Assembly (NCBI GenBank): GCA_036500765.1
Contig: DASYBM010000004.1
Coordinates: forward strand, 124,001-188,000
Reading direction: 5' to 3'
DNA from: Candidatus Sulfotelmatobacter sp.
GTDB taxonomy: Bacteria > Acidobacteriota > Terriglobia > Terriglobales > Acidobacteriaceae
DNA: 64,000 bases
Below are positions 1-7,671 of the stretch, in pieces. Both the position numbers and the translations under genes were made by a program. The notes beneath the pieces were generated by a model, which saw only the letters and a program-made list of their open reading frames with translations, was not told the DNA's origin and did not search any database. Each line of letters opens with the position of its first letter. Within the stretch, counting starts at the first letter, position 1.

Positions 1-608
1 TTGGGCACGGGCAGCGTCGCAGCAAGAGCGGCGAGTTCGCCATATCCCAGCTTGCGCTTAGCGCTCAAGTCGGTCACGCTGTGAACGGGGTCGGCCACGC
101 ACTGCGACTCCGGAATTCCCCACTTCTGTGCCGCGGCGCGCACCAGCATCAGCCGCGCAGTCGCGCCGGCTTCTCGCAGCACATCGAAAAATTCTCGCAC
201 CGAATGCGACCCATCCGTATCCTGCGATCCGTAAGCGGCATTGCCATCGCCCTGTACGACGGTCACTCGGTTCCAGTCCGCATCGAGTTCATCGGCCAGA
301 ATTCTCGGCAGGCTGGTGCGCACGCCATTCCCCATCTCCGACCGGTGCGCGACGATGTACACCGCGCCGTCGGTATGAATCCCAACGAAAACGCTGGGAT
401 GGAACGGGGATGCTCCGATGGTGTCCGCGGCGCCTGGCAACAAAGATGTTGCCCCACTTCTTGCCGCCTTTGCGAGAAGCGGGAATTTTCCCACGCACAG
501 TACAAACGCGCTCGCCCCCAGCACACCCTGCAAAAATCCCCGGCGGCTGACGTTCTCAATCGTAACTTCGGTGGCGATTGTTTCCACCGCGATCGTCTGC
601 GTAATCAT
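1..608 (-). CDS. Molybdopterin-binding subunit of an IorB/xanthine-dehydrogenase-type hydroxylase (C-terminus beyond window)
   Basis: The visible 202 residues form the N-terminus of a large molybdenum hydroxylase subunit of the aldehyde oxidase/isoquinoline 1-oxidoreductase beta type, which oxidises N-heterocycles or aldehydes. A twin-arginine-like SRRGFL motif near residue 20, followed by a hydrophobic stretch, suggests Tat export of the folded cofactor enzyme. The segment [19 protein letters not shown] is typical of the first molybdopterin-binding region of the family. The start ATG overlaps the TGA of the upstream iron-sulfur gene by four bases (ATGA), so the two are translationally coupled. 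The gene runs off the left edge, so the substrate cannot be judged. Confidence 0.85.
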   Translation of the reverse strand, partial: MITQTIAVETIATEVTIENVSRRGFLQGVLGASAFVLCVGKFPLLAKAARSGATSLLPGAADTIGASPFHPSVFVGIHTDGAVYIVAHRSEMGNGVRTSLPRILADELDADWNRVTVVQGDGNAAYGSQDTDGSHSVREFFDVLREAGATARLMLVRAAAQKWGIPESQCVADPVHSVTDLSAKRKLGYGELAALAATLPVP

Positions 609-1060
609 GCCATCTCCTTCGCCGCGGCATGAATCGCCGCCCGGATGCGCTGGTACGTTCCGCAGCGGCAGATGTTGCCCGCCATCCCGTCATCGATATC
701 ATCGTCCGTTGGCTTCGGTTTCGACGACAGCAGCGACACCGCCTGCATGATTTGTCCCGGCTGGCAATATCCGCATTGCGGCACGTTCACCTCGGCCCAG
801 GCTTTTTGCACCGCGTGCGGTCCGTTCGCCGAGATCGCTTCGATCGTCGTGATCTCCAGGCCCGCCGCTGTTCCCATCTGCTTTTGGCACGAACGAATCG
901 CCTTGCCGTTTTGCAGAACCGTGCACGCGCCGCAGAGGCCCATGCCGCATCCAAATTTTGTTCCGGTGAGTCCGAGCACGTCGCGCAGGTACCACAGCAG
1001 CGGCATTTCCGGATCGCCGTCAAAAGTCTGCTCGCGTCCGTTCACCTTGAAGTGAACCAT
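605..1060 (-). CDS. [2Fe-2S] subunit of a molybdenum hydroxylase (IorA-like)
   Basis: This 151-residue protein is the small electron-transfer subunit partnering the downstream molybdopterin subunit. An N-terminal plant-type ferredoxin fold carries the first cluster ligands in [11 protein letters not shown] and a later Cys. The C-terminal four-helix domain carries the second cluster ligands in CGYCQPGQ and ICRCGTY. Length and motif order match IorA/CoxS-type subunits. It is the first gene of a two-gene operon and overlaps the next gene by four bases. No export signal is visible. Such subunits can be carried out with a Tat-bearing partner (inference). Confidence 0.93.
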   Translation of the reverse strand: MVHFKVNGREQTFDGDPEMPLLWYLRDVLGLTGTKFGCGMGLCGACTVLQNGKAIRSCQKQMGTAAGLEITTIEAISANGPHAVQKAWAEVNVPQCGYCQPGQIMQAVSLLSSKPKPTDDDIDDGMAGNICRCGTYQRIRAAIHAAAKEMA

Positions 1061-1121
1061 AGGAAACTCCCTTGTGGTGCATCTCGAAATGTATGCCGAT
1101 ATTTTACCGCCGATGAGGCAT

Positions 1122-1511
1122 TCAGCAACACTTGTCGGGGAGGATGAATACGGCGCGTGCCAGGTCCGATTTCAGGGTGGCTTCGTTGTAGTAGCGGCTC
1201 AAGATTCCGTCTTTCCACACCAGCAAGTCGGAGTTGCTCGCAATGAAGTCCTCCCACTCGTTGGCGCCGCAACGTACGATACGCTCGCGGATCAGAAAGA
1301 AATACGCATGCGTGATCGTCTCGTGGTAGAGCTGCGCCTTGCCCAGAGCCGCAGCGTACCGCTTCAATGCAGCCGTGAATCTCTCCAGCGCTTCCAGCGG
1401 CGCATATCGACTAAGATACGCGAAAGCCAGACGCACGTGATCTGAGTGATGAAACAAATCTTCCGGAACGCTGTCAGCTTCGAACCGCTGAATAAGTTCC
1501 TCATTGGTCAT
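1122..1511 (-). CDS. Conserved hypothetical protein, mostly alpha-helical
   Basis: About 129 residues that I cannot assign to a named family. The N-terminus ([16 protein letters not shown], then [17 protein letters not shown]) and the helical pattern suggest a small soluble all-alpha protein with several conserved-looking His and Tyr residues. It ends in a Cys-Cys pair. The start is ambiguous between ATG codons at 1511 and 1517. Both lie just downstream of the DoxX stop codon at 1528, so the two are probably co-transcribed. There is no strong Shine-Dalgarno sequence. Confidence 0.7.
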   Translation of the reverse strand: MTNEELIQRFEADSVPEDLFHHSDHVRLAFAYLSRYAPLEALERFTAALKRYAAALGKAQLYHETITHAYFFLIRERIVRCGANEWEDFIASNSDLLVWKDGILSRYYNEATLKSDLARAVFILPDKCC

Positions 1512-1527
1512 GGACATTAACCAGTTT

Positions 1528-1848
1528 TTACTTGCCCACGGCAATCGCGAAAGCCGCCGCCGCATAGATGACCAGGTTCCCGATGTTGTACATCCCGTGC
1601 AGCAGATGAATCAGAATCGCGAACACAAATACGGCCAGCAACAGCCACGCGCCCCGCACAGTCGTTTTCGGAATCAGCAGCAGGATGCATCCCGCGATCT
1701 CGCCGAATCCCAGCACCATCCGGATGAACCCAGGCATGTGGGTTGCGGCGAATGCATGCGCCGCGCCAGGCATTACGAACAGCACTGCTTCAATCAGGAT
1801 CACGATGCCAAGCGACCATTGCAGAACCGTCAGACCGCACTTTTTCAC
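1528..1848 (-). CDS. DoxX-like family membrane protein
   Basis: 106 residues with four predicted membrane helices (about 7-27, 42-60, 65-83 and 88-104), matching the size and hydropathy of DoxX/DoxX-like proteins. The family includes a subunit of an archaeal thiosulfate:quinone oxidoreductase, but most bacterial members have no proven role. It lies directly upstream of the helical hypothetical protein on the same strand. The start is ATG, with an AAGGGAGA-type ribosome binding site a few bases upstream. Confidence 0.75.
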   Translation of the reverse strand: MKKCGLTVLQWSLGIVILIEAVLFVMPGAAHAFAATHMPGFIRMVLGFGEIAGCILLLIPKTTVRGAWLLLAVFVFAILIHLLHGMYNIGNLVIYAAAAFAIAVGK

Positions 1849-1878
1849 GATGTCTCCCTTATTGCTTAGTGCGCTTGC

Positions 1879-2166
1879 TTACTTACTGCGCTTGCGCGGC
1901 GATTTGGCCTTGATCTCTTTCAGTCGGTGGCTGGCGCTGGAATCCAGATCCAGACCGTAGAACTTCTTCAGATCGCGAATCTTCTCCAAAGACGCGGCAC
2001 CGAACGGTGTTTTCCCGTCGAACGCATGCAGCACGATCCCTTCCAGCACGTCACCCAGCGTCATGTCGTGATATTCGGCGAAACCTTTCAGCACTTTGAG
2101 AATCCGCTTCTCCATGCGTACGCCGGTCTGCACGCGCTCGACGAGGAGCCTGGCGTCGTCGCTCAT
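1879..2166 (-). CDS. Small ribbon-helix-helix-like protein, possible DNA-binding regulator
   Basis: 95 residues from the ATG at 2166. The segment VRMEKRILKVLKGFAEYHD followed by MTLGDVLEGIVLHAF looks like the strand-helix-helix of a CopG/Arc-type fold. The C-terminus is very basic (KEIKAKSPRKRSK). An in-frame extension to 2202 is possible, but it would translate through a triple GTACCA repeat that looks like an operator, so I prefer the internal start. No clear Shine-Dalgarno precedes it. The assignment is by pattern only. Confidence 0.55.
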   Translation of the reverse strand: MSDDARLLVERVQTGVRMEKRILKVLKGFAEYHDMTLGDVLEGIVLHAFDGKTPFGAASLEKIRDLKKFYGLDLDSSASHRLKEIKAKSPRKRSK

Positions 2167-2168
2167 GT

Positions 2169-2190
2169 GTACCAATGTACCATGGTACCA
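2169..2190. repeat. Three GTACCA repeats at 8-bp spacing, candidate operator
   Basis: GTACCA occurs at 2169-2174, 2177-2182 and 2185-2190 with exact 8-bp periodicity, beginning two bases upstream of the start codon of the small basic protein. Part of it forms the palindromes GGTACC and CCATGG. RHH repressors commonly bind short repeats at such spacing, so autoregulation is a reasonable inference. Confidence 0.5.
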
Positions 2191-2241
2191 ACTCGGAAAC
2201 AAGATCCCGGATTGTCTGGGAAGACTGTCTTGGAAAAACCC

Positions 2242-3414
2242 TCAGGCCTTTGCTGGCCCCACGTACTGCCCGCCGTGTTGGTGCGCCAGATTGCCGATGT
2301 GGCCTGCCCGGGCCGCCGCGACCCCGGTTTCTACTGGCGCGTTCGGTTCTTTGCGCGACTTGATGCATTCAAAGAAATTTTCCATGTGCGAGATAGTCCC
2401 GTCGCGAAAGCTGTGCGCTGTGAGGACTGGGTTCTGCCCTTCCTCCAGACGTTCGCGATAAACGGCGAAGCCGCTGCGATTGATCTTCAGAGTCGCGTCC
2501 GTGCCGCGAAATTCCAGTCCGCCGTCATCGATGGACGAGTTCATCATGCCCTCATACACCACATCGAAGCCGGGATAGCGAAACGCAGCCTGCACCGTAT
2601 CCGGACAATCCCACTCTTCGAAAATATATTTGTCGCCCAGCATGAAACCCTGGCGGGGTTGGTCCGACTTCATCGCCCAATGCACGACATCGATCCAGTG
2701 CGTAAACAGGTCGGTCATGGCTCCGCCGCCAAAATTCCAGAACCAGCGCCAGTGACTGAATTTTTCGTCGCTGAAAGGCTGATCGGGAGCGGAGCCGAGC
2801 CAACGTTTCCAATCCAGCGCGCCCTGGTCGATCGGCTTCGCCGGCCGGTTGCGATGATAGTTCTGCCACCAATACGTCCGCACCTGGACGACGCGGCCAA
2901 TGCTGCCTGCCTGAATCATCTCTACTGCATCGCGAAAATGGCTCCAACTACGCTGCTGCATGCCGCATTGCAGAATCTGTTTGCTCGAACGCACTGCGCG
3001 CGTCAGTACCGGGCCTTCTTCCAGCGAGTGCGTGACGGGTTTTTCCAGATAAACATCTTTGCCTGCCTTCAATGCGTCCAGCGCCATGGGCACGTGCCAG
3101 TGGTCGGGCGATGCAATGATCACGGCATCAATATCTTTGTCATCGAGCACTTCGCGATAATCAAGATGCGTAGTCGCCTGAACACCGCTTAGCTGGGCAG
3201 TGGACCGCTTCTGAAATGCGTCGCAGTTCGGACCATACACGTCGCTGATCGCGACCAGTTGATAGGGCCCCGCCTTGTCCGCGGCATCGAGCAAGCCGTC
3301 CATGCGATGGCCGGCTCCGATGATTCCGATGCGAAGAGTGTCGTTCGCTCCGAAGGCGCGAGTTGAGGCGAGCGCGGTAAGTCCACTGGCAACCAGGAAA
3401 GTGCGGCGATTCAT
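2242..3414 (-). CDS. Gfo/Idh/MocA family oxidoreductase with Tat-like signal
   Basis: 390 residues from the ATG at 3414. The N-terminus MNRRTFLVASGLTAL is a twin-arginine-type signal, then RIGIIGAGHRMDG is the dinucleotide-binding Rossmann motif. DAVIIASPDHWHVPMALDAL and EKPVTHSLEEG carry the conserved family motif with the EKP lysine, and the C-terminal domain has GGAMTDLFTHWIDVVHW. This fits periplasmic sugar or inositol dehydrogenase-like proteins with tightly bound NAD(P). The sugar substrate is unknown. A further in-frame start upstream, at 3573, would hide the signal peptide and is unlikely. Confidence 0.88.
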   Translation of the reverse strand: MNRRTFLVASGLTALASTRAFGANDTLRIGIIGAGHRMDGLLDAADKAGPYQLVAISDVYGPNCDAFQKRSTAQLSGVQATTHLDYREVLDDKDIDAVIIASPDHWHVPMALDALKAGKDVYLEKPVTHSLEEGPVLTRAVRSSKQILQCGMQQRSWSHFRDAVEMIQAGSIGRVVQVRTYWWQNYHRNRPAKPIDQGALDWKRWLGSAPDQPFSDEKFSHWRWFWNFGGGAMTDLFTHWIDVVHWAMKSDQPRQGFMLGDKYIFEEWDCPDTVQAAFRYPGFDVVYEGMMNSSIDDGGLEFRGTDATLKINRSGFAVYRERLEEGQNPVLTAHSFRDGTISHMENFFECIKSRKEPNAPVETGVAAARAGHIGNLAHQHGGQYVGPAKA

Positions 3415-3524
3415 CGTCACGAGAAGGCCCTCCAATCTCTTTGTGCGGATGATGGTATCAGTCGATTCCGGAGATAGCACCACAACAACTCGTGGGGAAG
3501 ACGTTTTTCCAGGCAGAGGCCGCG

Positions 3525-3815
3525 TCACTTTGCCGGCGAGGCCTTGTTGAAGTCTGGCTTCGGCGGACTGCATGCCGCCTCAAACCATCGGCTGATATAG
3601 ACCTCGGCATGTCCTTCACCGCAATAATGCCGCGCCCCCGGCGCGTTGGCTGCTTCCGTACTCCACCGGTGCACAGTAAGGTCGGAATCTCCGCACCGAA
3701 TCACGAACCAATGGACGGGGTCGCTGGTCACGATGCCACAGACTTCACACCGGAATTCCCGCAAAGTTGTCATAAGTTTATTTTCGGATTTGTTTTGTAA
3801 GTCCACGTGCGGCAT
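3525..3815 (-). CDS. Small hypothetical protein with a zinc-ribbon-like Cys/His pattern
   Basis: 96 residues containing CEVC near the N-terminus and HYCGEGH further on, compatible with a zinc-binding treble-clef or ribbon. The ATG at 3815 is preceded by GGGGATGAGG, a usable ribosome binding site. An internal ATG at 3773 would give an 82-residue form without a good site. It lies between a NIPSNAP gene and the Gfo/Idh gene on the same strand. No specific function is recognised. Confidence 0.6.
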   Translation of the reverse strand: MPHVDLQNKSENKLMTTLREFRCEVCGIVTSDPVHWFVIRCGDSDLTVHRWSTEAANAPGARHYCGEGHAEVYISRWFEAACSPPKPDFNKASPAK

Positions 3816-3836
3816 TATGCCTCATCCCCTTGCAGT

Positions 3837-4274
3837 TCACACCGCCGGAGAGAAATCGGTCAGCGCCATGTAAGTGGAATCCACTTTATCGACCAGCTTT
3901 CCGTTCACCTCGGATTGGTCGCGCACTTTCTGCCATTCGGCATCGTCGCCAAATGCCTTCCAATTGCTGGCCGCGGCCTCGCGGCTGGGATGAGCGAGAA
4001 CGTAGATCAGTGTCTTGCCCTTCAACGGTTCATCGAGAGGCGTCCAATACGCCACGTTTCTCATCCCGTGTTTCTCGAACAGACGCGTAGTGTGCTCCCG
4101 AAAGCGTTTCAGCAGGTCGTCGAGCTTGCCTTCGTTTGCGTGGTAAACGCGAAGCTCATACACCGTTGCCGCCGAAGACGCAGGTTCGGATTTCCCGGGC
4201 CTCGCCTCTGCCCGGACCGCCGCCGGAACAAGCGCCATCATCGGCAATGCTTGCAGCAAAGTTCTTCTATCCAT
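3837..4274 (-). CDS. NIPSNAP family protein, exported
   Basis: 145 residues. The N-terminus MDRRTLLQALPMMALVPAAVRA is a signal peptide with an RR pair. The mature part holds one ferredoxin-like NIPSNAP repeat: YELRVYHANEGKLDDLLKRF, then MRNVAYWTPLDEP and the tail with a W-x-x-VRDQSE-like strand. NIPSNAP proteins have no firmly established bacterial reaction. The start is fixed by AGGAGG eight bases upstream. Related exported NIPSNAP proteins are common in Acidobacteria and Planctomycetes (general knowledge). Confidence 0.85.
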   Translation of the reverse strand: MDRRTLLQALPMMALVPAAVRAEARPGKSEPASSAATVYELRVYHANEGKLDDLLKRFREHTTRLFEKHGMRNVAYWTPLDEPLKGKTLIYVLAHPSREAAASNWKAFGDDAEWQKVRDQSEVNGKLVDKVDSTYMALTDFSPAV

Positions 4275-4394
4275 GCTCGCCTCCTGAATTCATGGCAATA
4301 GCGAATGCAAACATAACAGCACGTAGCGCCGGCATACCGCCGGCTGCCCCGGGAGCGTCTCACTCCTGTAGCGTCCAGCGGCAGCCCCATTGTT

Positions 4395-4400
4395 TATAAT
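4395..4400 (+). promoter_or_regulatory. Candidate -10 box (TATAAT) for lysS
   Basis: A perfect TATAAT lies 30 bp upstream of the lysS TTG start. No convincing -35 hexamer is present at 16-18 bp; the upstream sequence is a GC-rich repeat-like stretch. Confidence 0.45.
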
Positions 4401-4430
4401 CTCCCTTCCATCTTCAATCAAAGGACGATC

Positions 4431-5984
4431 TTGTCACTCGACGACAAAATTTACGAATTGCGCCGCGAAAAATTGAAACAGATTGAGGCGCTCGGCCAGG
4501 CCACGTACCGCAGCAAGTACGAATTCACTCATACGCTCGATCAGATCCTGGCCGACTACTCGGCGAAGTCCGGCGAGGAACTGGAAGCGTCGCGCGTCAA
4601 TGTGCGCGTTGCCGGACGCATCATGGCCATTCGACTCATGGGCAAGGCCGGATTCGCGCATCTCCAGCAGGGTGGCAAGCGCCTGCAAATTTATGTGAAA
4701 AAAGACGCGGTCGGCGAACAGGGATTCGAGCTTTATAAACTGCTCGACCTCGGCGATCATATCGGCGTCAGCGGATATCTGTTTCGCACGCGCACCGGCG
4801 AACTCAGCGTCCATGTCGAAGAGATCACATTCCTCAGCAAAGACCTGCTGCCGCTGCCGGAGAAATGGCATGGGCTGACCGACGTTGAGTTGCGCTACCG
4901 CCAGCGCTACGTCGATATGGTGATGAATCCCGAGGTGCGCGAAGTTTTTCTGAAGCGCACAAAGTTGGTGCAGTCGATGCGCCGCACGCTCGATGCCCAC
5001 GGATTCGTCGAAGTCGAAACCCCGATGATGCAGCCCATCGCCGGCGGCGCGGTCGCGCGCCCGTTCGTCACGCATCACAACACGCTCGACATGGATCTGT
5101 ATCTTCGCATCGCCCCCGAGCTTTACTTGAAGCGCCTGGTGGTAGGCGGACTCGATCGCGTCTACGAAATCAACCGCAACTTTCGCAATGAGGGGCTGGG
5201 ATGGCGCTGGAATCCAGAGTTCACCATGCTCGAGTTTTATCAGGCGTATACCGACTATCAGGGCGTAATGGATTTGACCCAGGAAATCATCACGCAAGCG
5301 GCGAAAGACGTGACCGGTGGGACAAAAACAAAATGGGGCGAGCAGGAGATTGATTGGTCGAACTGGAAACGTATGACCATGCGCGAGGCGATAATTCAAT
5401 ATTGGCCGCAGGCTGCCGGCGCGAAGCCGGAGATAAGCGACTTCGCCAGCAGCGAAGGCGTGAAAAAGCTCGTCGAACGCTTCAACTCCGCTCACGCACA
5501 CATGGCGTATGAAGCGAATGCTCCCGCAGGGAAGAACATCGCAGCGCTGTTCGAGGCAGCGGCGGAGGAACATTTAACGCAGCCGACGATCATTTACGAA
5601 TACCCCACGGCGATCTCTCCGCTCTCGAAGCAAAAGCCCGACGAACCTGACTGGACCGAGCGCTGGGAGATCTTCGCCGGCTCCATGGAGATCTCCAACG
5701 GCTTCAGCGAACTCAACGATCCCGAAGATCAGCGACGCAGATTCGAAGCGCAACTACAGGAACGCGCGCGCGGCGACGAGGAAGCCCACCAGATGGACGA
5801 AGACTACATCCGCGCTCTCGCCTATGGTATGCCGCCGGCCGGGGGCGTCGGCGTCGGTGTAGACCGGCTCTGCATGCTCCTCACCGACTCGCATACTATC
5901 CGCGACGTCATCTTGTTCCCACTACTGCGCCCGGAAAAAAGCTCAACCACAGAGGGCACGGAGAGCACGGAGGATCCGAAATAA
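4431..5984 (+). CDS. lysS: Lysyl-tRNA synthetase, class II, with a repeat-derived C-terminal tail
   Basis: 517 residues that charge tRNA-Lys in the cytoplasm. The N-terminal OB-fold (about 55-145) binds the anticodon. The class II catalytic core carries motif 1 (HGFVEVETPMMQPIAGGA), motif 2 (FRNEGLGWRWNPEF) and motif 3 (GGVGVGVDRLCML). The start is TTG with AAAGGA upstream, an uncommon choice for an essential gene. The enzyme should end soon after LFPLLRPE. The last 15 or so residues (SSTTEGTESTEDPK) are encoded by an ACCACAGAGGGCACGGAG-type dispersed repeat that runs into the coding frame. It stands alone, with the YeiH gene converging from the right. Confidence 0.97.
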   Translation: MSLDDKIYELRREKLKQIEALGQATYRSKYEFTHTLDQILADYSAKSGEELEASRVNVRVAGRIMAIRLMGKAGFAHLQQGGKRLQIYVKKDAVGEQGFELYKLLDLGDHIGVSGYLFRTRTGELSVHVEEITFLSKDLLPLPEKWHGLTDVELRYRQRYVDMVMNPEVREVFLKRTKLVQSMRRTLDAHGFVEVETPMMQPIAGGAVARPFVTHHNTLDMDLYLRIAPELYLKRLVVGGLDRVYEINRNFRNEGLGWRWNPEFTMLEFYQAYTDYQGVMDLTQEIITQAAKDVTGGTKTKWGEQEIDWSNWKRMTMREAIIQYWPQAAGAKPEISDFASSEGVKKLVERFNSAHAHMAYEANAPAGKNIAALFEAAAEEHLTQPTIIYEYPTAISPLSKQKPDEPDWTERWEIFAGSMEISNGFSELNDPEDQRRRFEAQLQERARGDEEAHQMDEDYIRALAYGMPPAGGVGVGVDRLCMLLTDSHTIRDVILFPLLRPEKSSTTEGTESTEDPK

Positions 5985-6016
5985 GGAAAGCGGGGAGGGC
6001 ACGACTTCAGTCGTGC
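5943..6016. repeat. Repeat running from lysS tail into the spacer
   Basis: The segment at 5943-5974 consists of words of the type CACAGAGGGCACGGAGAGCACGGAGG, related to spacer elements at 46942-47018. It is followed at 5999-6016 by a hairpin with perfect 7-bp arms (GCACGAC / GTCGTGC, loop TTCA). No T-run follows, so a Rho-independent terminator is not supported. Confidence 0.6.
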
Positions 6017-6217
6017 GTCACGCTCGCAAAGTAATCCGGGCTCCAGCCCTCGGCCGATGACTTGAGGAATATTAACTTCTCGGTACCTGACAATGCACTG
6101 TTTTAGGAGGATACCAATTCCTATACTCCAAGCATCAGTTTGGGCTCTGCATTGGCAGCGCTACCGTAGTGTCCACGCGGATACTGGGTCGGTGGCGCTT
6201 TGCTATTCCAGCCAAAA

Positions 6218-7303
6218 TTACAATCCCCAGATTCGATTCGCGCCCAGCACCAAGGCAAACGTCAGCGCCGCGATCAGTATCTCGCCCAACGCACCCACGA
6301 CGAAAGGCCGCAATCCCTGCTTCGACATCTCACGGAAGTTCGTGCGCAGGCCCACTCCCGCGAACGTCAGCAGAAATGCCCAGCGGGAAAGGTTTCCGAG
6401 CGATCCGACTTGATCCTTGTTAAAGGTGTGAAAACTCACGAGCAACGAGATCAGGAGAAATCCGAGCACGAACTTGGGGAACTTGTTCCACAGGAACGCC
6501 GCCTTGTTGCCGACGATGCCCGCCTGTCCGCGCTTGGCCCAGTAGATGGCGTAAGCCAGTACGACGAATCCGATCATGGCGTTGCGGGCGGTTTTCGCGA
6601 GCACGGCGACTTTTCCCGCAGCGTCGGAGTAGAGCGCGCCGGTGGCAGTAGCTTCGGCGGTGTTGTCTACTCCTAAACCCGACCATAATCCGAATGCGTT
6701 GTCGCTCAAATGCAAGCTGTGACCAATTAACGGAAAAGTAAACAAAGCTAAAGCGCCCAGCGCAAGAATTGCCGAAATGGCGAAGGTGGAATCCTCGTCA
6801 TCGGCGTCGATGGCACCTTTCGCGGCGATGATAGCGGAGACGCCGCAGATAGACGATCCAACAGCCAGCAGACTTGTGAGCTTCGGAGTCAGCTTAAACG
6901 CGCGACCGAGAGCGTGCATGATCACCAGGGAAAGCGAAATCTCGACCACGACCAGCGCGAGGCTAATGCCTCCTAACTTCAGGATGTCGGCCAGCACAAA
7001 ACGCGATCCCAGCAGGACGATTCCCACCTTCAACCAGAACTCGTAGGTTGCAATACCTGGCTGAAATATTTTCGGCAGCGGGACGACATTCGAGATGACC
7101 AGACCAATCAGGATCGCCCACAGGACATATTCGATGTTGGGGAATGTCCAATGATGAGTCTTGGCGTAAGTGTTCAGAAAATGTTCTAGAAACTTTCCCG
7201 CATAACCGACGGCGGCGAGTAACAGGATTCCGGGCACCAGCCGCAAGATGTTCGCCGACTTTTTGTCTGACTCCACGTGCGGCAGGGAAATAGAAGCTGC
7301 CAT
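6218..7303 (-). CDS. YeiH/UPF0324 family putative sulfate (sulfite) exporter
   Basis: 361 residues with about ten membrane helices and the family segments LVISNVVPLPKIFQPGIATY, VLLGSRFVLADI and GSSICGVSAIIA. Some homologues sit in sulfonate-degradation clusters (TauZ-type) and are proposed to export sulfite or sulfate. The start is set by GGAGGT six bases before the ATG at 7303; the in-frame ATG at 7351 lacks this. A tiny membrane-protein gene lies directly upstream, and the porin and sulfonate-type ABC genes follow further upstream on the same strand. Confidence 0.88.
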   Translation of the reverse strand: MAASISLPHVESDKKSANILRLVPGILLLAAVGYAGKFLEHFLNTYAKTHHWTFPNIEYVLWAILIGLVISNVVPLPKIFQPGIATYEFWLKVGIVLLGSRFVLADILKLGGISLALVVVEISLSLVIMHALGRAFKLTPKLTSLLAVGSSICGVSAIIAAKGAIDADDEDSTFAISAILALGALALFTFPLIGHSLHLSDNAFGLWSGLGVDNTAEATATGALYSDAAGKVAVLAKTARNAMIGFVVLAYAIYWAKRGQAGIVGNKAAFLWNKFPKFVLGFLLISLLVSFHTFNKDQVGSLGNLSRWAFLLTFAGVGLRTNFREMSKQGLRPFVVGALGEILIAALTFALVLGANRIWGL

Positions 7304-7370
7304 GACTACCTCCGATCGTCTTTCCCGATCAAGAACTGGCTCAAAATTCATGTTGAACGAGTATGTTGAA

Positions 7371-7499
7371 CTACCACGGTACTTTGCCGATTACGCCAAA
7401 ACGAACCGCCAGCGCGAGCGCCAGGGCCGCAAGCACCGCCCAGGTGTCGAGGGCAAGCTTGAGGCCGGTGCCGTTCGCGGCAGATTTTTCGGCAGACAT
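7371..7499 (-). CDS. Small single-pass membrane protein upstream of the YeiH gene
   Basis: A 42-residue ORF beginning MSAEKSAANGTGLKLALD, followed by one membrane helix (TWAVLAALALALAVRFGVIG) and a short tail. A strong GGAGGAG ribosome binding site precedes its ATG, which supports real translation, whereas the longer in-frame ORF (to 7646) starts without one. It is 67 bp upstream of the YeiH start on the same strand and probably co-transcribed. It may be an accessory subunit of the exporter (inference). Confidence 0.6.
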   Translation of the reverse strand: MSAEKSAANGTGLKLALDTWAVLAALALALAVRFGVIGKVPW

Positions 7500-7510
7500 A
7501 AATACTCCTC

Positions 7511-7529
7511 CTGATGCTGAATGCATCAG
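7511..7529. promoter_or_regulatory. Hairpin beside the ribosome binding site of the small membrane protein
   Basis: CTGATGC and GCATCAG form a perfect 7-bp stem around TGAAT. On the minus strand the hairpin abuts and slightly overlaps the GGAGGAG site of the 42-residue ORF, so it could modulate its translation. Confidence 0.35.
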
Positions 7530-7671
7530 CGCGACGATTGAGTGAGCACCGCCGGCCCGGAAAAGGAGAGTAGCCAAAACCGGGCCGGCAGCGATTCTGA
7601 AGGGAAGGCGCCCCTCAGAAATTCGTGGGATCGTGGTCCCGGGCACTCGCGCCCAGGACCATGATTTGGGG

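Noticed and set aside
1927-3192. 421-residue ORF on the plus strand opposite the Gfo/Idh gene
   Set aside because: It is antisense to a clear Gfo/Idh protein, has no domain and no ribosome binding site. Long antisense ORFs are expected in GC-rich DNA.
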